41,458 bases of DNA. Origin: an uncultured Verrucomicrobiota bacterium (lineage in GTDB: Bacteria; Verrucomicrobiota; Verrucomicrobiia; Limisphaerales; UBA9464). Within the stretch, counting starts at the first letter, position 1; every line of letters starts with the position of its first letter. This document shows, piece by piece, positions 1 to 9,012 of this stretch. Location: positions 1 through 41,458 of the forward strand of contig CAIXUG010000033.1 of assembly GCA_903922605.1 (NCBI GenBank). Reading direction: 5' to 3'. A model generated the notes under the pieces. That model did not search any database. It saw only the letters and a list, made by a program, of their open reading frames with translations, and was not told the origin of the DNA. Both the position numbers and the translations under genes were made by a program.

Positions 1-27
1 AGTAGCGCCCGGCCAAGTTGTCATATG

Positions 28-52
28 GGGGCTTTGCCCCAACGAAAGCCCC
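28..52. terminator. hairpin, possible terminator
   Basis: An 8-bp perfect stem (GGGGCTTT at 28-35 with AAAGCCCC at 45-52) closes a 9-base loop. It lies about 165 bases beyond the stop of the leftmost minus-strand gene. There is no clear T tract on the minus strand, so it could equally be an ordinary intergenic palindrome. Nothing else recognisable was found in bases 1-217. Confidence 0.25.
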
Positions 53-217
53 GAAGACGGTTTGGCGTCCCGTCGGTTTGGTTTCGACTCGGCGGTCCTC
101 ACGGCCACCGATCTGGGTCATCAGAGCGTCGCGGACCGCCGCTTTTAGCCGGCTTCCGTCACACCCGCTGTCCCCACAGCCCCAAACAAGTTCCGGCAGC
201 TTCCGTTCTGGCCGGTG

Positions 218-691
218 CTACGGCTGATTCAGGCGGAAGAAGCGGGCGGGCTGGTCGGCGGGTGTCACGAAGCTCTTGCCGGTGGGTGCGGGCTTGACTG
301 GCTGCCAGTTGAAGGGGCCATTCAGGCTGTCCGCCGATTCCAGGACCACGCCGTCGTCCGTCCACGTCAGGAGGAGGCTGGCTCCATCGCGAGCGATGAA
401 CAGGGTCGCCGCACCCGGCACCACCGCGACGGCGGGCGACACGCACACGGGTCCGGCCATTCCCTGGTAGGCATCGCCGGCAACGTCAGTGGGCGCGGCC
501 GGACTTGCGGAGGCGCTGAGGGTGTAGCCACCGCCGGCGAGGGTTTGCGCCGGCGTGCTGGTGCCGGGATTCGACAGCTGGTAGCCGGTGTCCGCCGCCA
601 GTGGGAGACAGCCGGGACCGCGGAGGAGGAAGAGAAGCGCCAGCACCGCAGGATGCGGCGGCCACCCGGGACAGCGTAAAGATCTGCTCAT
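218..691 (-). CDS. small secreted protein, verrucomicrobial C-terminal module
   Basis: Predicted 157-residue exported protein of unknown function. From Met at 691 it has a basic start, a hydrophobic stretch (AVLALLFLLRGPG) and a likely cleavage site near LPLAADT. The C-terminal part (LLLTWTDDGVVLESADSLNG, later PARFFRLNQP) resembles a short beta-rich module common at the ends of secreted Verrucomicrobiota proteins, of the form 'L-W...LE(S/T)...L...FYR(L)'. That resemblance is from memory, not a search. An in-frame ATG at 751 overlaps the stop of the upstream gene (ATGA) and may be used if the two are translationally coupled, but it would add a 20-residue polar leader before the signal peptide, so 691 is preferred. 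It follows the large YadA-head-like gene and is probably co-transcribed with it. Confidence 0.6.
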   Translation of the reverse strand: MSRSLRCPGWPPHPAVLALLFLLRGPGCLPLAADTGYQLSNPGTSTPAQTLAGGGYTLSASASPAAPTDVAGDAYQGMAGPVCVSPAVAVVPGAATLFIARDGASLLLTWTDDGVVLESADSLNGPFNWQPVKPAPTGKSFVTPADQPARFFRLNQP

Positions 692-747
692 AGGATTTCG
701 GGTTTGGCAGTTTGCGTGACGCCTCACGGCTTGACGATCATGATGGT

Positions 748-3700
748 TCATTTGGTGTCGCTATAATGCGCGGCGTGCTGCGACTGGTCGTAGCCCGCAC
801 CATGGTGTGTGATAAACCACCTTCCGGTGTTGTAGCTGTATTTTACGTAATAGGAGAGCTGCTCATCGGGATCCCCATTCGTCAGGTCCCGGTCCTTTTC
901 CGAGAACAGGATGAGCACCTCCGGGTGGCCGTTCAGCATGGGATGATCGAGCACCGTGCCGTAGCTCAGGAATTGGAAGCCGGTCAGGGCGTTCGCGTAG
1001 GGGTTAATCAGGGTCTCGTAGGTAGCACGGTGCAAATAAACCGCCGTTGGCGTGCCCACGCCCGCGCCCTGCACCTGGATGCCGCCCGACTTTACGGACA
1101 CGGCCGTTCCGTCCGGGGAGCCGGGATTGCCCACCAGTTTCGTTGCATTCACCGTCAGCCCCGAGACGTCGTTGACCTGGAGGTTGCCCAACACCTGCAC
1201 CTGCGAGGCGATGAGGGTGCCGTTCACATTCACGTTGCCATCAAATTGGGCGGCGTAGGTGTTCGCGTCGCTGTCGTCGGCCACGCCATGCACCGCCGCC
1301 GCACCGTGCGTCGCGTGTCCCTCCAACGCCGCGTGCCCGCTGCCGTCGGCCACCGCGTTGACCGGGGTGCCCGGCCCGCCGCTGGTGCCGCCGACAGGGA
1401 AACCGTCCACGATCAGCCCCTTGCCGCCGGTGTCGAAGCGGATTCCGCCGCGGGCGCGCACGGCGAACTCATTGTCGGTGATCGAGAAGAACTGGTCGAA
1501 CTGGCCGGCCAGTGCGTCGCTCCAGACGAAAGAGCCGGTATTGGTGGCCTGCGCGTAGAGACCAGCCGCGAAACTGAATTCGCCCGCCGCCGTGTTGCCG
1601 TACCCGCCGGGCACGGTGGCGTAGCCGGCATTGTAGAAGGTGCCGTTGCCCGGGCCGATGCTGTTGTTGGCGCCGCCGCCGATCGTGCCGCCGCCGGCGG
1701 ACACGTTGACCTGGTTGTTGAGCCCGCCGCCGATCGTGCTCCAGCCGCCATTCACAATCCGGTTCTGCTGGCCGCCCCCAATGTTGCCGCCGGGTCCCTG
1801 ATGGATCGCGTTGTTGGCGCCGCCGGAAATGGTGGAGTTCGCGGAGCCCGCGATCTGGTTCGCCCCGCCGCCCGCGATTACCGCGAGTTGGCTGGGTCCG
1901 CCGAGATCGGCCTCATCGTTGTGGATGACATTGCCCTGGCCACCGGCGATCGTGGCGCCGCTGGCATTGGTGATCGTGTTTTCGATCCCGCCCGTCAGCA
2001 CCGCACCGATCGAGTCGGAAATCCGGTTGTTCTCGCCACCTCCGACAAGCGAACCACCCGAATTGTCCCCCAAGACGCTGTCAAAACCGCCGACCAGCAC
2101 GCTGTAGGGCGAATTCGTGCCGATCTCCAGACTCGTCCCCGCGCCGATGAAGCTGAAATAAGAGGCGTTCGTCAGGTTGCTGCCTGTGCCGATGAAGCTG
2201 CCATAGGTTCCCGTCCCAGCCGCGTTGTTCGCCAGGCCGCCGACGATGTTGGGCGGGTTGTTGCCGAAGTCCGAGCCCTGTCCGAACTCATAACGCACCG
2301 CCTGCTGGCCGCCCACCTTGAGCGTCAACGGGTGCTGGTCGGTGGTCCCGAGGAACTGGTCGGCCGTCGTGCCGGCGTTGCCACCCAGTGCCCAGCTGGC
2401 AGGCGGTGTTACGGACCAGAGGAGTGCGCCATTGAGGTCCACGCTCAGCAGCTGTCCGGGCTGCGGATTGGGTGCGGACAATTTGGTGGAGGTCACGGCC
2501 CCGTCGCCCAAGGGAAAGCCGGTGCCGGCCGGATTGAAGAGGACGCCATCCACGGTCAAACCCTTTCCCCCTGTATCAAAGCGCACGCCGGAACGGGCTC
2601 GCACCGCGAATTCGTTCGTGATGATTGAGCCGAAATTTTCGTCGGTATAGTCCGCCCAGACGAACGATCCGTCATGGGTGGCCCGGGCCCGTCGGCCGGC
2701 CGCGAAGGAAGCCACGCCCGAGGCGACATTCAGGGCGCCGCCCGGGACGGCGGCGAATTCACCGTCCGCGACGTTGTTGACGCCGCCGCTCACGGTCGCA
2801 AACAGACCGGTCGCCGAACCGGCCTGGTTGTTGAAGCCGCCCCCGACGGTGGAGGAATTTCCCAGGGCCGAGTTTTGCAGACCGCCCGCCACCGTGGCGT
2901 AGGCATCCGTAGTCCGGTTGCGGGAGCCGCCGCCCACGACCGTGCCGACGTCGCCGCCGAAATTGTCGAAGCCGCCTGCAACGGTGGCATAGCTGCCGAC
3001 GATCTGGTTCGGGTGCGGCGTGCCATCAGCATCTTGCTTGCCCCCGCCGCTGATGGTGGCCCCGGTCGCTCCGGTCGCGACGGAGTTTCCGACGAACCCA
3101 CCGAGTACGTTCACCCCGCTCTCACCCGGAGCGTTGGTGGCTGCGGAAAGACGCAGGGCGGTTTGGTTGCCGGCCCGCAGTTCCAGAGGCCGGTTGTCGG
3201 TCGTACCAAGAAACTGGCCGCCCGTCGTGCCGGCGTTGCCGCCCAGGGACCAGCCGTTGCCGATCCCGCCGCCGACAGCCGATATGGTGATCGTGCCGTT
3301 GGCGCTTTGCAGCGTCACCCCGGCGCCCGCCTGCAGGAGCACGTCATCGGTCAGTCCATTGATCGAGCGCACGACCGTGCCCGCCAGCAGGCTGTCGGGC
3401 CGAACCGCGCCCGGCGCAATCTGCGCGTGGCCGATGCCGGCCGCGGCCACCCGGTCGGCCAGCCCCGCGTGGGCGGTTTCCTCCGCATACAGCGCGCCCG
3501 GCACAGAGGAAAACTGCTGGTGCGGTGACAGCGGCGTGAAGTTCTGCTCACCCGGTCGGCGCACGGACACCTCCAGCCAGTTGTCCTGGATCGAGGCGAG
3601 TCCGCCCAGGGCGGCGGGATCCACCGCGGCGCTGAAATCGCCGTTGTTCAGCGTGGTGGGCACCACGGGCGGATTGGGATTCACGAGGGTGCCGCCCGTC

Positions 3701-3879
3701 GGTGCCGAAAAATGGCGAAACTTCAACTCGGCGGCCCCGTTGACCGGATTGCCGTTGAGGTTGAGATGGCCGCCGTAGTTGAAACTCGCCGGCGCGGCTT
3801 GCAGGCCAGACGGGATGGCGACCAGGGCGGCGAGCGCAAGCGCGCGGAACGGGAAGGCGTAACGCATACCCTTACCCAT
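748..3879 (-). CDS. large secreted protein with YadA-head-like repeats
   Basis: About 1,043 residues. A signal peptide (MRYAFPFRALALAALVAIPS, cleavage near GLQA) leads into an N-terminal region of the type SFNYGGHLNLNG. Two long stretches follow of short repeats such as TVVGGGSRNRT, TVAGGLQNSA and TISGGANNAI, each about 14-16 residues with a GG and an N. This is the pattern of the left-handed beta-roll head of trimeric autotransporters (YadA/Hep_Hag). Each block ends in a near-identical unit, SFVWAD or SFVWSD followed by NEFAVRARxGxRFDTGGKGL. The last ~200 residues form a different domain (HPEVLILFSEKDRD, YYVKYSYNTGRWFITHH). No C-terminal 4-strand YadA membrane anchor is visible, so it is probably a secreted or loosely attached fibre or adhesin-like protein. 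Starts at 3888 (GTG), 3879 and 3867 (ATG) are all possible; no strong ribosome-binding site separates them. Confidence 0.8.
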   Translation of the reverse strand: MGKGMRYAFPFRALALAALVAIPSGLQAAPASFNYGGHLNLNGNPVNGAAELKFRHFSAPTGGTLVNPNPPVVPTTLNNGDFSAAVDPAALGGLASIQDNWLEVSVRRPGEQNFTPLSPHQQFSSVPGALYAEETAHAGLADRVAAAGIGHAQIAPGAVRPDSLLAGTVVRSINGLTDDVLLQAGAGVTLQSANGTITISAVGGGIGNGWSLGGNAGTTGGQFLGTTDNRPLELRAGNQTALRLSAATNAPGESGVNVLGGFVGNSVATGATGATISGGGKQDADGTPHPNQIVGSYATVAGGFDNFGGDVGTVVGGGSRNRTTDAYATVAGGLQNSALGNSSTVGGGFNNQAGSATGLFATVSGGVNNVADGEFAAVPGGALNVASGVASFAAGRRARATHDGSFVWADYTDENFGSIITNEFAVRARSGVRFDTGGKGLTVDGVLFNPAGTGFPLGDGAVTSTKLSAPNPQPGQLLSVDLNGALLWSVTPPASWALGGNAGTTADQFLGTTDQHPLTLKVGGQQAVRYEFGQGSDFGNNPPNIVGGLANNAAGTGTYGSFIGTGSNLTNASYFSFIGAGTSLEIGTNSPYSVLVGGFDSVLGDNSGGSLVGGGENNRISDSIGAVLTGGIENTITNASGATIAGGQGNVIHNDEADLGGPSQLAVIAGGGANQIAGSANSTISGGANNAIHQGPGGNIGGGQQNRIVNGGWSTIGGGLNNQVNVSAGGGTIGGGANNSIGPGNGTFYNAGYATVPGGYGNTAAGEFSFAAGLYAQATNTGSFVWSDALAGQFDQFFSITDNEFAVRARGGIRFDTGGKGLIVDGFPVGGTSGGPGTPVNAVADGSGHAALEGHATHGAAAVHGVADDSDANTYAAQFDGNVNVNGTLIASQVQVLGNLQVNDVSGLTVNATKLVGNPGSPDGTAVSVKSGGIQVQGAGVGTPTAVYLHRATYETLINPYANALTGFQFLSYGTVLDHPMLNGHPEVLILFSEKDRDLTNGDPDEQLSYYVKYSYNTGRWFITHHGAGYDQSQHAAHYSDTK

Positions 3880-3936
3880 AAGCAGCACGCGACCGCTTCT
3901 TTCAGCGGAGGTGAAACTATTTTCGGGAGCCCAACA

Positions 3937-6900
3937 CTACTTCGCCACCGTCACGTGCACTGGACCGCCGGGCGCGGCGGGTTGCCCGCGCAGCGCGGAC
4001 AGCCCGGAGTCAATGCCCAGCGCGGTCTGTTCGCGATCGAGCTCCCGCAGGTCCCAGACCTGCACCACATGCGTCGGGCACGCCACCGCCAGCCGGCCCC
4101 CGTCGGGCGTAAACGCAAAGCTGGAAATCAGTTCCCGCTGGGGATGCACCAGCCGCACGATCATCCGGCCGGTGGCGGCCTCGAAGAGGGCCGCCTCGTT
4201 GCGGTCAAACTCCGCCGCGACCAGGGAGCCATCCGGGGAGAACAACACCGGGCAGGCGTGGGCACCCCCATCCGAACGCACCGCGCGCCAACGGACCTTG
4301 CCGGTGGCAACCTCTTCGACGCGCAGGCTCTGTCCCGCAGAGACCGCAAGCCAGCGGCTGTCGGGACTGAAGCTGACCAGTCCGAGACCCGACTCCGGCA
4401 GTTCCCGCAGGACCGCGCCGTTGGTTGCGTTTCGGAGCGTCATTCCCGCGTATTCGTGAATGGTGACGACGAGTGACTGGCCGTCGGGGCTGACCACCGG
4501 CTTGGGAAATCGTCCCCACTGTTCACCGACCGGCCAGCGCCGGCCCTCCTCCCAGGCGAATATTTGCGAACCGATGCTGCCATAGATCCGCCGCCCACCC
4601 AGCGCCGTCGCGGCGACAAAGACCACGCCGGGTGTGTTCACCGGCACCGGACGGTCAAAGTGAAGCTCCCCGGCGTCGGCATTCCAAGTGAATGGTCATC
4701 GCACCATGCCGCGCGCCGTCGTGAGCAGCAACGCCGGCGATCAGCCACGACGTTGCAGCTGGTCGCGTGATCGGTCGGCAGGACGGCCAATTCGGTCCCG
4801 GTGGCGAGGTCACAGAGGCGCACCCCCTCGTAGGACGGAACCGCCAGCACCCGCCCGTCCGCCAGGGTTTCCACAATCCAAGGCCCCTTATGGCTGGCGG
4901 GATACTGGCTGGGCGGAACCTCCGCCAGCAGGCGGCACACCTGCGGGATGTCCGCATGTAACACGACCAGGCTCTGGCTTTGGTTTTCACCCAGTTGCCA
5001 GCGCACCAGTAGGGATTCGGCGCTCCAGCTCACATCGCCCGCTTCCGGCTGGGTCAGCAGCAGGCGGCCCGAGCGCGGGTCCCAGATGCGGGTGGTGGAA
5101 TCCCACCCCGAGGAGGCGAGCCAGCGGCCGTCGGGACTGAAGGCGGCGCTGGAAATTTCCGCCGAATGCCCGCGCAACCACAGCGGATTTTCGCGGTAGG
5201 GTTCGCGGCTCAGCACCGCGAGATTAAAACCGTCGCCGGTCAGGGCCAGGTGCGGCTGTCGGCATTCCACGCCATCGCCGGTCGTTCCGGGAGGTCCGGC
5301 AGCGACCATGTCTGTTCGGGTGCCTCGTTGGTGGCGTTCAGGATGCGGAGGGTTCCACCGCCGGTCACCGCAACGTGCCGGGCATCGGGGCTTACGGAAA
5401 ACCATGGTGACGCGATGCCCAGATCCACCGAGTGCAACACGACGCCGGCGGGCAGGCTCACGAAATCGAGCCGGCCATCGGCGCGGGCGATGGCAAGCTC
5501 GTCCTTGCCGGTCACGAACTCACAGACCTGGAAGGTGTTGGTGAGCAGCGGCGAGTTCACCCGTTGGCCGGACTGGACATTCCACGCGAGCAGATGATTC
5601 TCCCGATCCAGGCCGCCCAGCCAACGGCCATCCCCGCTGAAGCCCCACAGCGAGTTCACCGCGCCCTCCCCCCGCTCCAGCTCGCGCACCACCACATCGT
5701 CCGCCAATCTCCGCATGGACACCGTGCCGTCGGCTTCCACCCGCGCGTACCGCGCCGCCGATGGATCGGCGGCCACCCGGGCCAGGGCCTCGCCGGTCAG
5801 GGAAATGCGCCGGCGCTCCGTGAGATCGGGCAACGCCAGGATGGTGGCGGCGATCGAGTGTAGCGCGACGGAGTCCGGATGAACCTTCGCCGCAGCCCGC
5901 AACTCCTCCAGCGCGGTCGCGCGGCTGCCAGCCCGGCCGCTATCGTGTTCGGCGGACGCCCGCGCGAGCCGCGAGGCGAACAGCTCCTCGCGGGCGGCCT
6001 GTTCGGCGGTCTCGGCCCGTATCCGAAGCTGCTCCGCCCGCCGGAAATTTTCCCGCCCGAGCCGTGCCCGGTAGCCCGCCAGCAACAGGCCTCCGCCCGT
6101 CAGCGCGATGGCCAGCCCGCCCACCATGGCCGCCCGCCGCAGGCGCCGCAGACGCCGCTCCAGCTGCCGGACGCGCCGGACCGACTGCCCGCTTTGCAGC
6201 AGGGCCAGGTCGGCTTGCAATTCCGTCGCGGAGCGGTACCGACGCTCAGGATTGCCCTCCCCAGCCCGGAGGCTGATCTCATGAAATTCCAGCGCCCCGT
6301 CCGCATCGTCCTCGGTCAGCCAGTCATCCGGCAGCTCGGGAAACCGCTCGCGGTCCAGCCCCGTGCTGGCCTCATACAAAACCCTTCCCAGCCCGAACAC
6401 ATCGGCGGCCGGAGTGCCCGGACCTTCCGGCGGGATGTATCCCTCCGTGCCCACAAAGGTCCGCGAGCCGCTGATTTCGCCCACCAGGCCGAGGTCGGCC
6501 AGCTTGGCCCGCCCGTTGACGAAAATGATGTTCGCCGGCTTGAGGTCGCGATGTACCAGCCCGTGGCGATGCAGGTGCGCCAGCCCGGCCGCCAGCGCGA
6601 GGCCCAAGTCCACGCATTCCGCCACCGGCAGGCGCTTCAGGCGTTCGAGGTCATGCCGCAGGGTGCGCGGCTCATAGGTCTGGGGATCCAGCGCGACCGC
6701 CTGGTGGCCACCCACGAGATGCACCGTGTCGGCGTTCGTGTCGTCGGCCAGTTCCATCACATAATAGAAGCTTCCGGCCACCGGATTGCGCCCGACATGG
6801 AGGATCTGCACCAGCCCGTCGGCCGAGTGGCTGATCGGTTCGTACCGCTGGATGCCCGCGAACTCGCGCTCGAAAGGCCGGTCGCGCTCGAAGCGGTCGC

Positions 6901-7045
6901 GGTACACCAGCTTCACCGCGCGAAAGGCGCCCATGACATTCCGCGCCAGCCAGACCTCACCGTAGCTGCCCCGGCCAATCTGGCGGATCAGCTCGTGGTC
7001 GGGAATGGGCGGCGGCGGTTTCAAGGCGGCAGGCGAGGGGACCAC
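3937..7045 (-). pseudogene. Ser/Thr protein kinase with WD40 propeller, frame broken three times
   Basis: Reads as one ~1,035-residue membrane Ser/Thr kinase. Visible from the GTG at 7045: glycine loop IGRGSYGEVW (~23-32), AVKL lysine (~45), catalytic loop VHRDLKPAN (~164-172), DLG in place of DFG (~184-186), one transmembrane helix (~307-324), a coiled linker, then WD40-like blades (AFSPDGRWLASSGWDSTTRI, VSFSPDSRWLAV, AFTPDGGRLAVACP) to the end. The frame shifts near 5252 (AWNADSR then HLALTGDGF) and again near 4740 (CNVVAD then SPALLLTTARG). A TGA at 4696-4698 interrupts the last segment, after which homology continues in the same frame (PFTWNADAGELHFD). Both shifts fit loss of one base. 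The kinase domain and TM helix are intact, so a truncated kinase could still be made. It starts 40 bases after an ECF sigma factor, a common pairing in PVC bacteria. Sequencing error is a real alternative. Confidence 0.8.
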
Positions 7046-7084
7046 GGTGGCGGGTGACCTGGTGATGGCGGATCGGAATGGCGC

Positions 7085-7738
7085 TCAGGGACCGGCCTCG
7101 CCGACCTCGCGACGCAACTGCGCGACCTCGGCCCGGACCAGTTTCCCCACGCGATGTTTCGCAAGGTAAATCTGGGCGACGTTCACGTCGAGCTTGCGCC
7201 GGATCGTGGCGAGCGACGTCTCCTTCAGCGTGGCCAGGCTGAAGATGAGATACTGCCGGGCGCTCACCTTTGCGCGCACCCGGCGCAGGGCTGCGTCCAG
7301 CAGGTTCCGCTCCCATTCCGCCTGCCAGATCTGATCGAGCTCGCTGGCGGCCGGATCGGGCACGTTTTCCCAGAAACCTGCCGCCGCTTCCGCAGCCGGC
7401 TCGGCGGGAGTGACCTCGTGCTGCGTGGTCCGTCGCGCCCGGCGGAAATGCTCCGAAAGCCGCGAACGGATCACCGAGTGCAGCCAGCCCTTGAAGGAAC
7501 CGCGCGCGGGATCATAGCGAAACTCCGGCATGTGGCGGGCGACCACCACCAGGGTTTCCTGCACCAGATCCTGGCTCTCGCTGTCCGAGAGGCCGGCCTT
7601 CCGGGCCACGCCGTAGATCAGCCGCCAATAGGTGTCGAAAAATTTCCGCCAGCCCGCCTGATCCTCTTGATCTTTGAGGCGTGAAAGCAGGCTCTGACGG
7701 GTCGGCAGGAAACGGTCGTTCTCGGAATCACTGCGCAT
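7085..7738 (-). CDS. ECF-type RNA polymerase sigma factor
   Basis: 217 residues. Region 2 is clear: FDTYWRLIYGVARKAG, then DLVQETLVVVARHMPEFRYD and GSFKGWLHSVIRSRLSEHFR (about residues 29-100). After a variable linker, a region-4 helix-turn-helix follows (ARQYLIFSLATLKETSLATI, then RRKLDVNVAQIYLAKHRVGK). The final helices would bind the -35 element of target promoters. It lies directly upstream of, and in the same direction as, the WD40 Ser/Thr kinase. Such sigma-kinase pairs are typical of Planctomycetota and Verrucomicrobiota, and the kinase presumably controls the sigma factor; that is inference from context. No anti-sigma gene is nearby. The start (ATG at 7738) is the first in frame and gives a normal family N-terminus. 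Confidence 0.88.
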   Translation of the reverse strand: MRSDSENDRFLPTRQSLLSRLKDQEDQAGWRKFFDTYWRLIYGVARKAGLSDSESQDLVQETLVVVARHMPEFRYDPARGSFKGWLHSVIRSRLSEHFRRARRTTQHEVTPAEPAAEAAAGFWENVPDPAASELDQIWQAEWERNLLDAALRRVRAKVSARQYLIFSLATLKETSLATIRRKLDVNVAQIYLAKHRVGKLVRAEVAQLRREVGEAGP

Positions 7739-7835
7739 CGGTTCCGCCCGTGTATATGCACGGCCACCGGGTTTCTTTCAACCAATTGCCAAATTCTGGC
7801 CGGATCGGAGAGGCAAGGCATGGGCGTTCGGGGTG

Positions 7836-7905
7836 AAATTCTGTTCATTCTGTTAGACCCCATCTTCAGCGGCAGAGGAAGGAGACGGAATAGACAGAAT
7901 CACTG
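7836..7905. repeat. short interspersed repeat, 'GAACAGAAT' type
   Basis: In the gap upstream of the ECF sigma gene, the minus strand reads ACAGAATGAACAGAATTTC followed by ACCCCGAACGC. A very similar string occurs at 8745-8777 (ACAATGAACAGAATGGACAG, then a CCGAACGC end), and a further partial unit is at 7884-7905. These look like degenerate members of one intergenic repeat family. No promoter could be assigned with confidence in this gap. Confidence 0.45.
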
Positions 7906-7943
7906 AGAGACTGTCTCTGAGCGGCCAGAACACCAGCCCAACG

Positions 7944-8561
7944 TCATTGGAAATACTTCCCTGTGGTTTGCGCCTCTGTAAGGCAGGCCAGGACGAGTTC
8001 CTTTGCAAAAAGGCTGGCAACAGGTGCGATGCTGGCACTCAGCGGGTGCTCAGCGTCAGTCTTGCCTCCAATACCGGCCCACATGATGGGCGAGTAACTG
8101 AATTCCCCCGCATTTGCGACACCTTGGAACTCCAGTCGGAAATCGACATGATATTCTGATTTTTGCGCAACGCCTAGCACAATTCCCCCCGGACCGGTCA
8201 CATCAATCCGGATAACATTCCACCCTTCATAATTTGCCAGCTCACGCTTGGTTTTGACCTCGGCAACTTCGAGAAATGCGCCACTGGACCTGATCGCGTC
8301 GATAAATGGGGCCGGCCCCACTTGATCATTCCGCTTATGCGTAAACATCACCGCAACACGCGTTCTTTGAGTTGGCACCTTGAAGTCCAGCTTATGCGTG
8401 GCCTTGAACTCCGGGTCGACACTGAACCTGTTCGTGGCCAATCCTCCTCCTATCAAGAGAGGCACGCAGCCGGTCAAAAGTGAAATTAGAAACGCACAAG
8501 CAACAGCGAGGCTGGCTTGCGGGTGAATGCCGCCTGGTCTTTGGGTTCGTTGGGGCTTCAC
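7944..8561 (-). CDS. hypothetical lipoprotein
   Basis: About 205 residues, not recognised. A GTG at 8561 gives a basic N-terminus, a hydrophobic core (SLAVACAFLISL) and a lipobox LLTGC with Cys near residue 32, so it is probably a lipid-anchored envelope protein. An upstream ATG (8594) is in frame but lengthens the leader unhelpfully. The mature part has alternating hydrophobic strands (VAVMFTHKR, NVIRIDVTGPGGIVLGV, YHVDFRLEFQGV) suggesting a small alpha/beta fold; no catalytic motif is seen. It stands alone between two repeat-rich gaps, with the ECF sigma gene about 200 bases downstream on the same strand. No function is proposed. Confidence 0.65.
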   Translation of the reverse strand: MKPQRTQRPGGIHPQASLAVACAFLISLLTGCVPLLIGGGLATNRFSVDPEFKATHKLDFKVPTQRTRVAVMFTHKRNDQVGPAPFIDAIRSSGAFLEVAEVKTKRELANYEGWNVIRIDVTGPGGIVLGVAQKSEYHVDFRLEFQGVANAGEFSYSPIMWAGIGGKTDAEHPLSASIAPVASLFAKELVLACLTEAQTTGKYFQ

Positions 8562-9012
8562 GCAGTTTACGATGAAGGGCGTTGGCATAAACAATCTGTT
8601 CGGAGGATTTTAGGAAATCGTGAACGAATGAACGGATCTCTTGGTGATTTGCGTGATTTTCTTACCACCCCCCGGATTTGCAAGCCATTTGCCAGTGCCA
8701 AAGCACTGTCTAACAGGCCGGCGCAGCAAACCGTGAGCGTTCGGCCTGAATCTCTGTCCATTCTGTTCATTGTATCAGTCCCCTTCCGGAATTGAGGCGC
8801 GTCCGAGACCCAACATGCTGCCGACATCTTGCCGGCAGCGCTCGCCGAAACCTGCGACGGAAAAGCGCTCACAAGTCCTAAACAAAACCGCTGATCCACA
8901 CTGATCTGCGCCGAGAACATTCGTTTGGCTGCCGTTCTGTATCAGTGCAGATTAGTGGTTAAAGAATTTTTATCGATGCGGCCCGAGACCCAACTTGCTG
9001 CCGCGGAATACA
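8562..9012. other. intergenic region rich in short repeats
   Basis: About 450 bases without a convincing gene. It holds a 21-base direct repeat with one mismatch (8803-8823 and 8983-9003, CCGAGACCCAAC(A/T)TGCTGCCG), a 'GAACAGAAT' repeat near 8745-8777, and at 8881-8960 degenerate copies of the 'CTGATC(C/T)...CTGATCTGCG' type with inverted relatives. A small hairpin (CTGCCG 8818-8823 with CGGCAG 8833-8838) lies at the first 21-mer. The short open frames here do not look like real genes. Confidence 0.55.

Noticed and set aside
712-2628. 638-residue open frame on the plus strand
   Set aside because: It is the antisense frame of the YadA-head-like gene; its R/A/V/G-rich translation has no domain and mirrors the repeats.
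8567-8920. 117-residue minus-strand open frame in the repeat-rich gap
   Set aside because: Its translation covers the interspersed repeats and shows no conserved pattern or good start signal.
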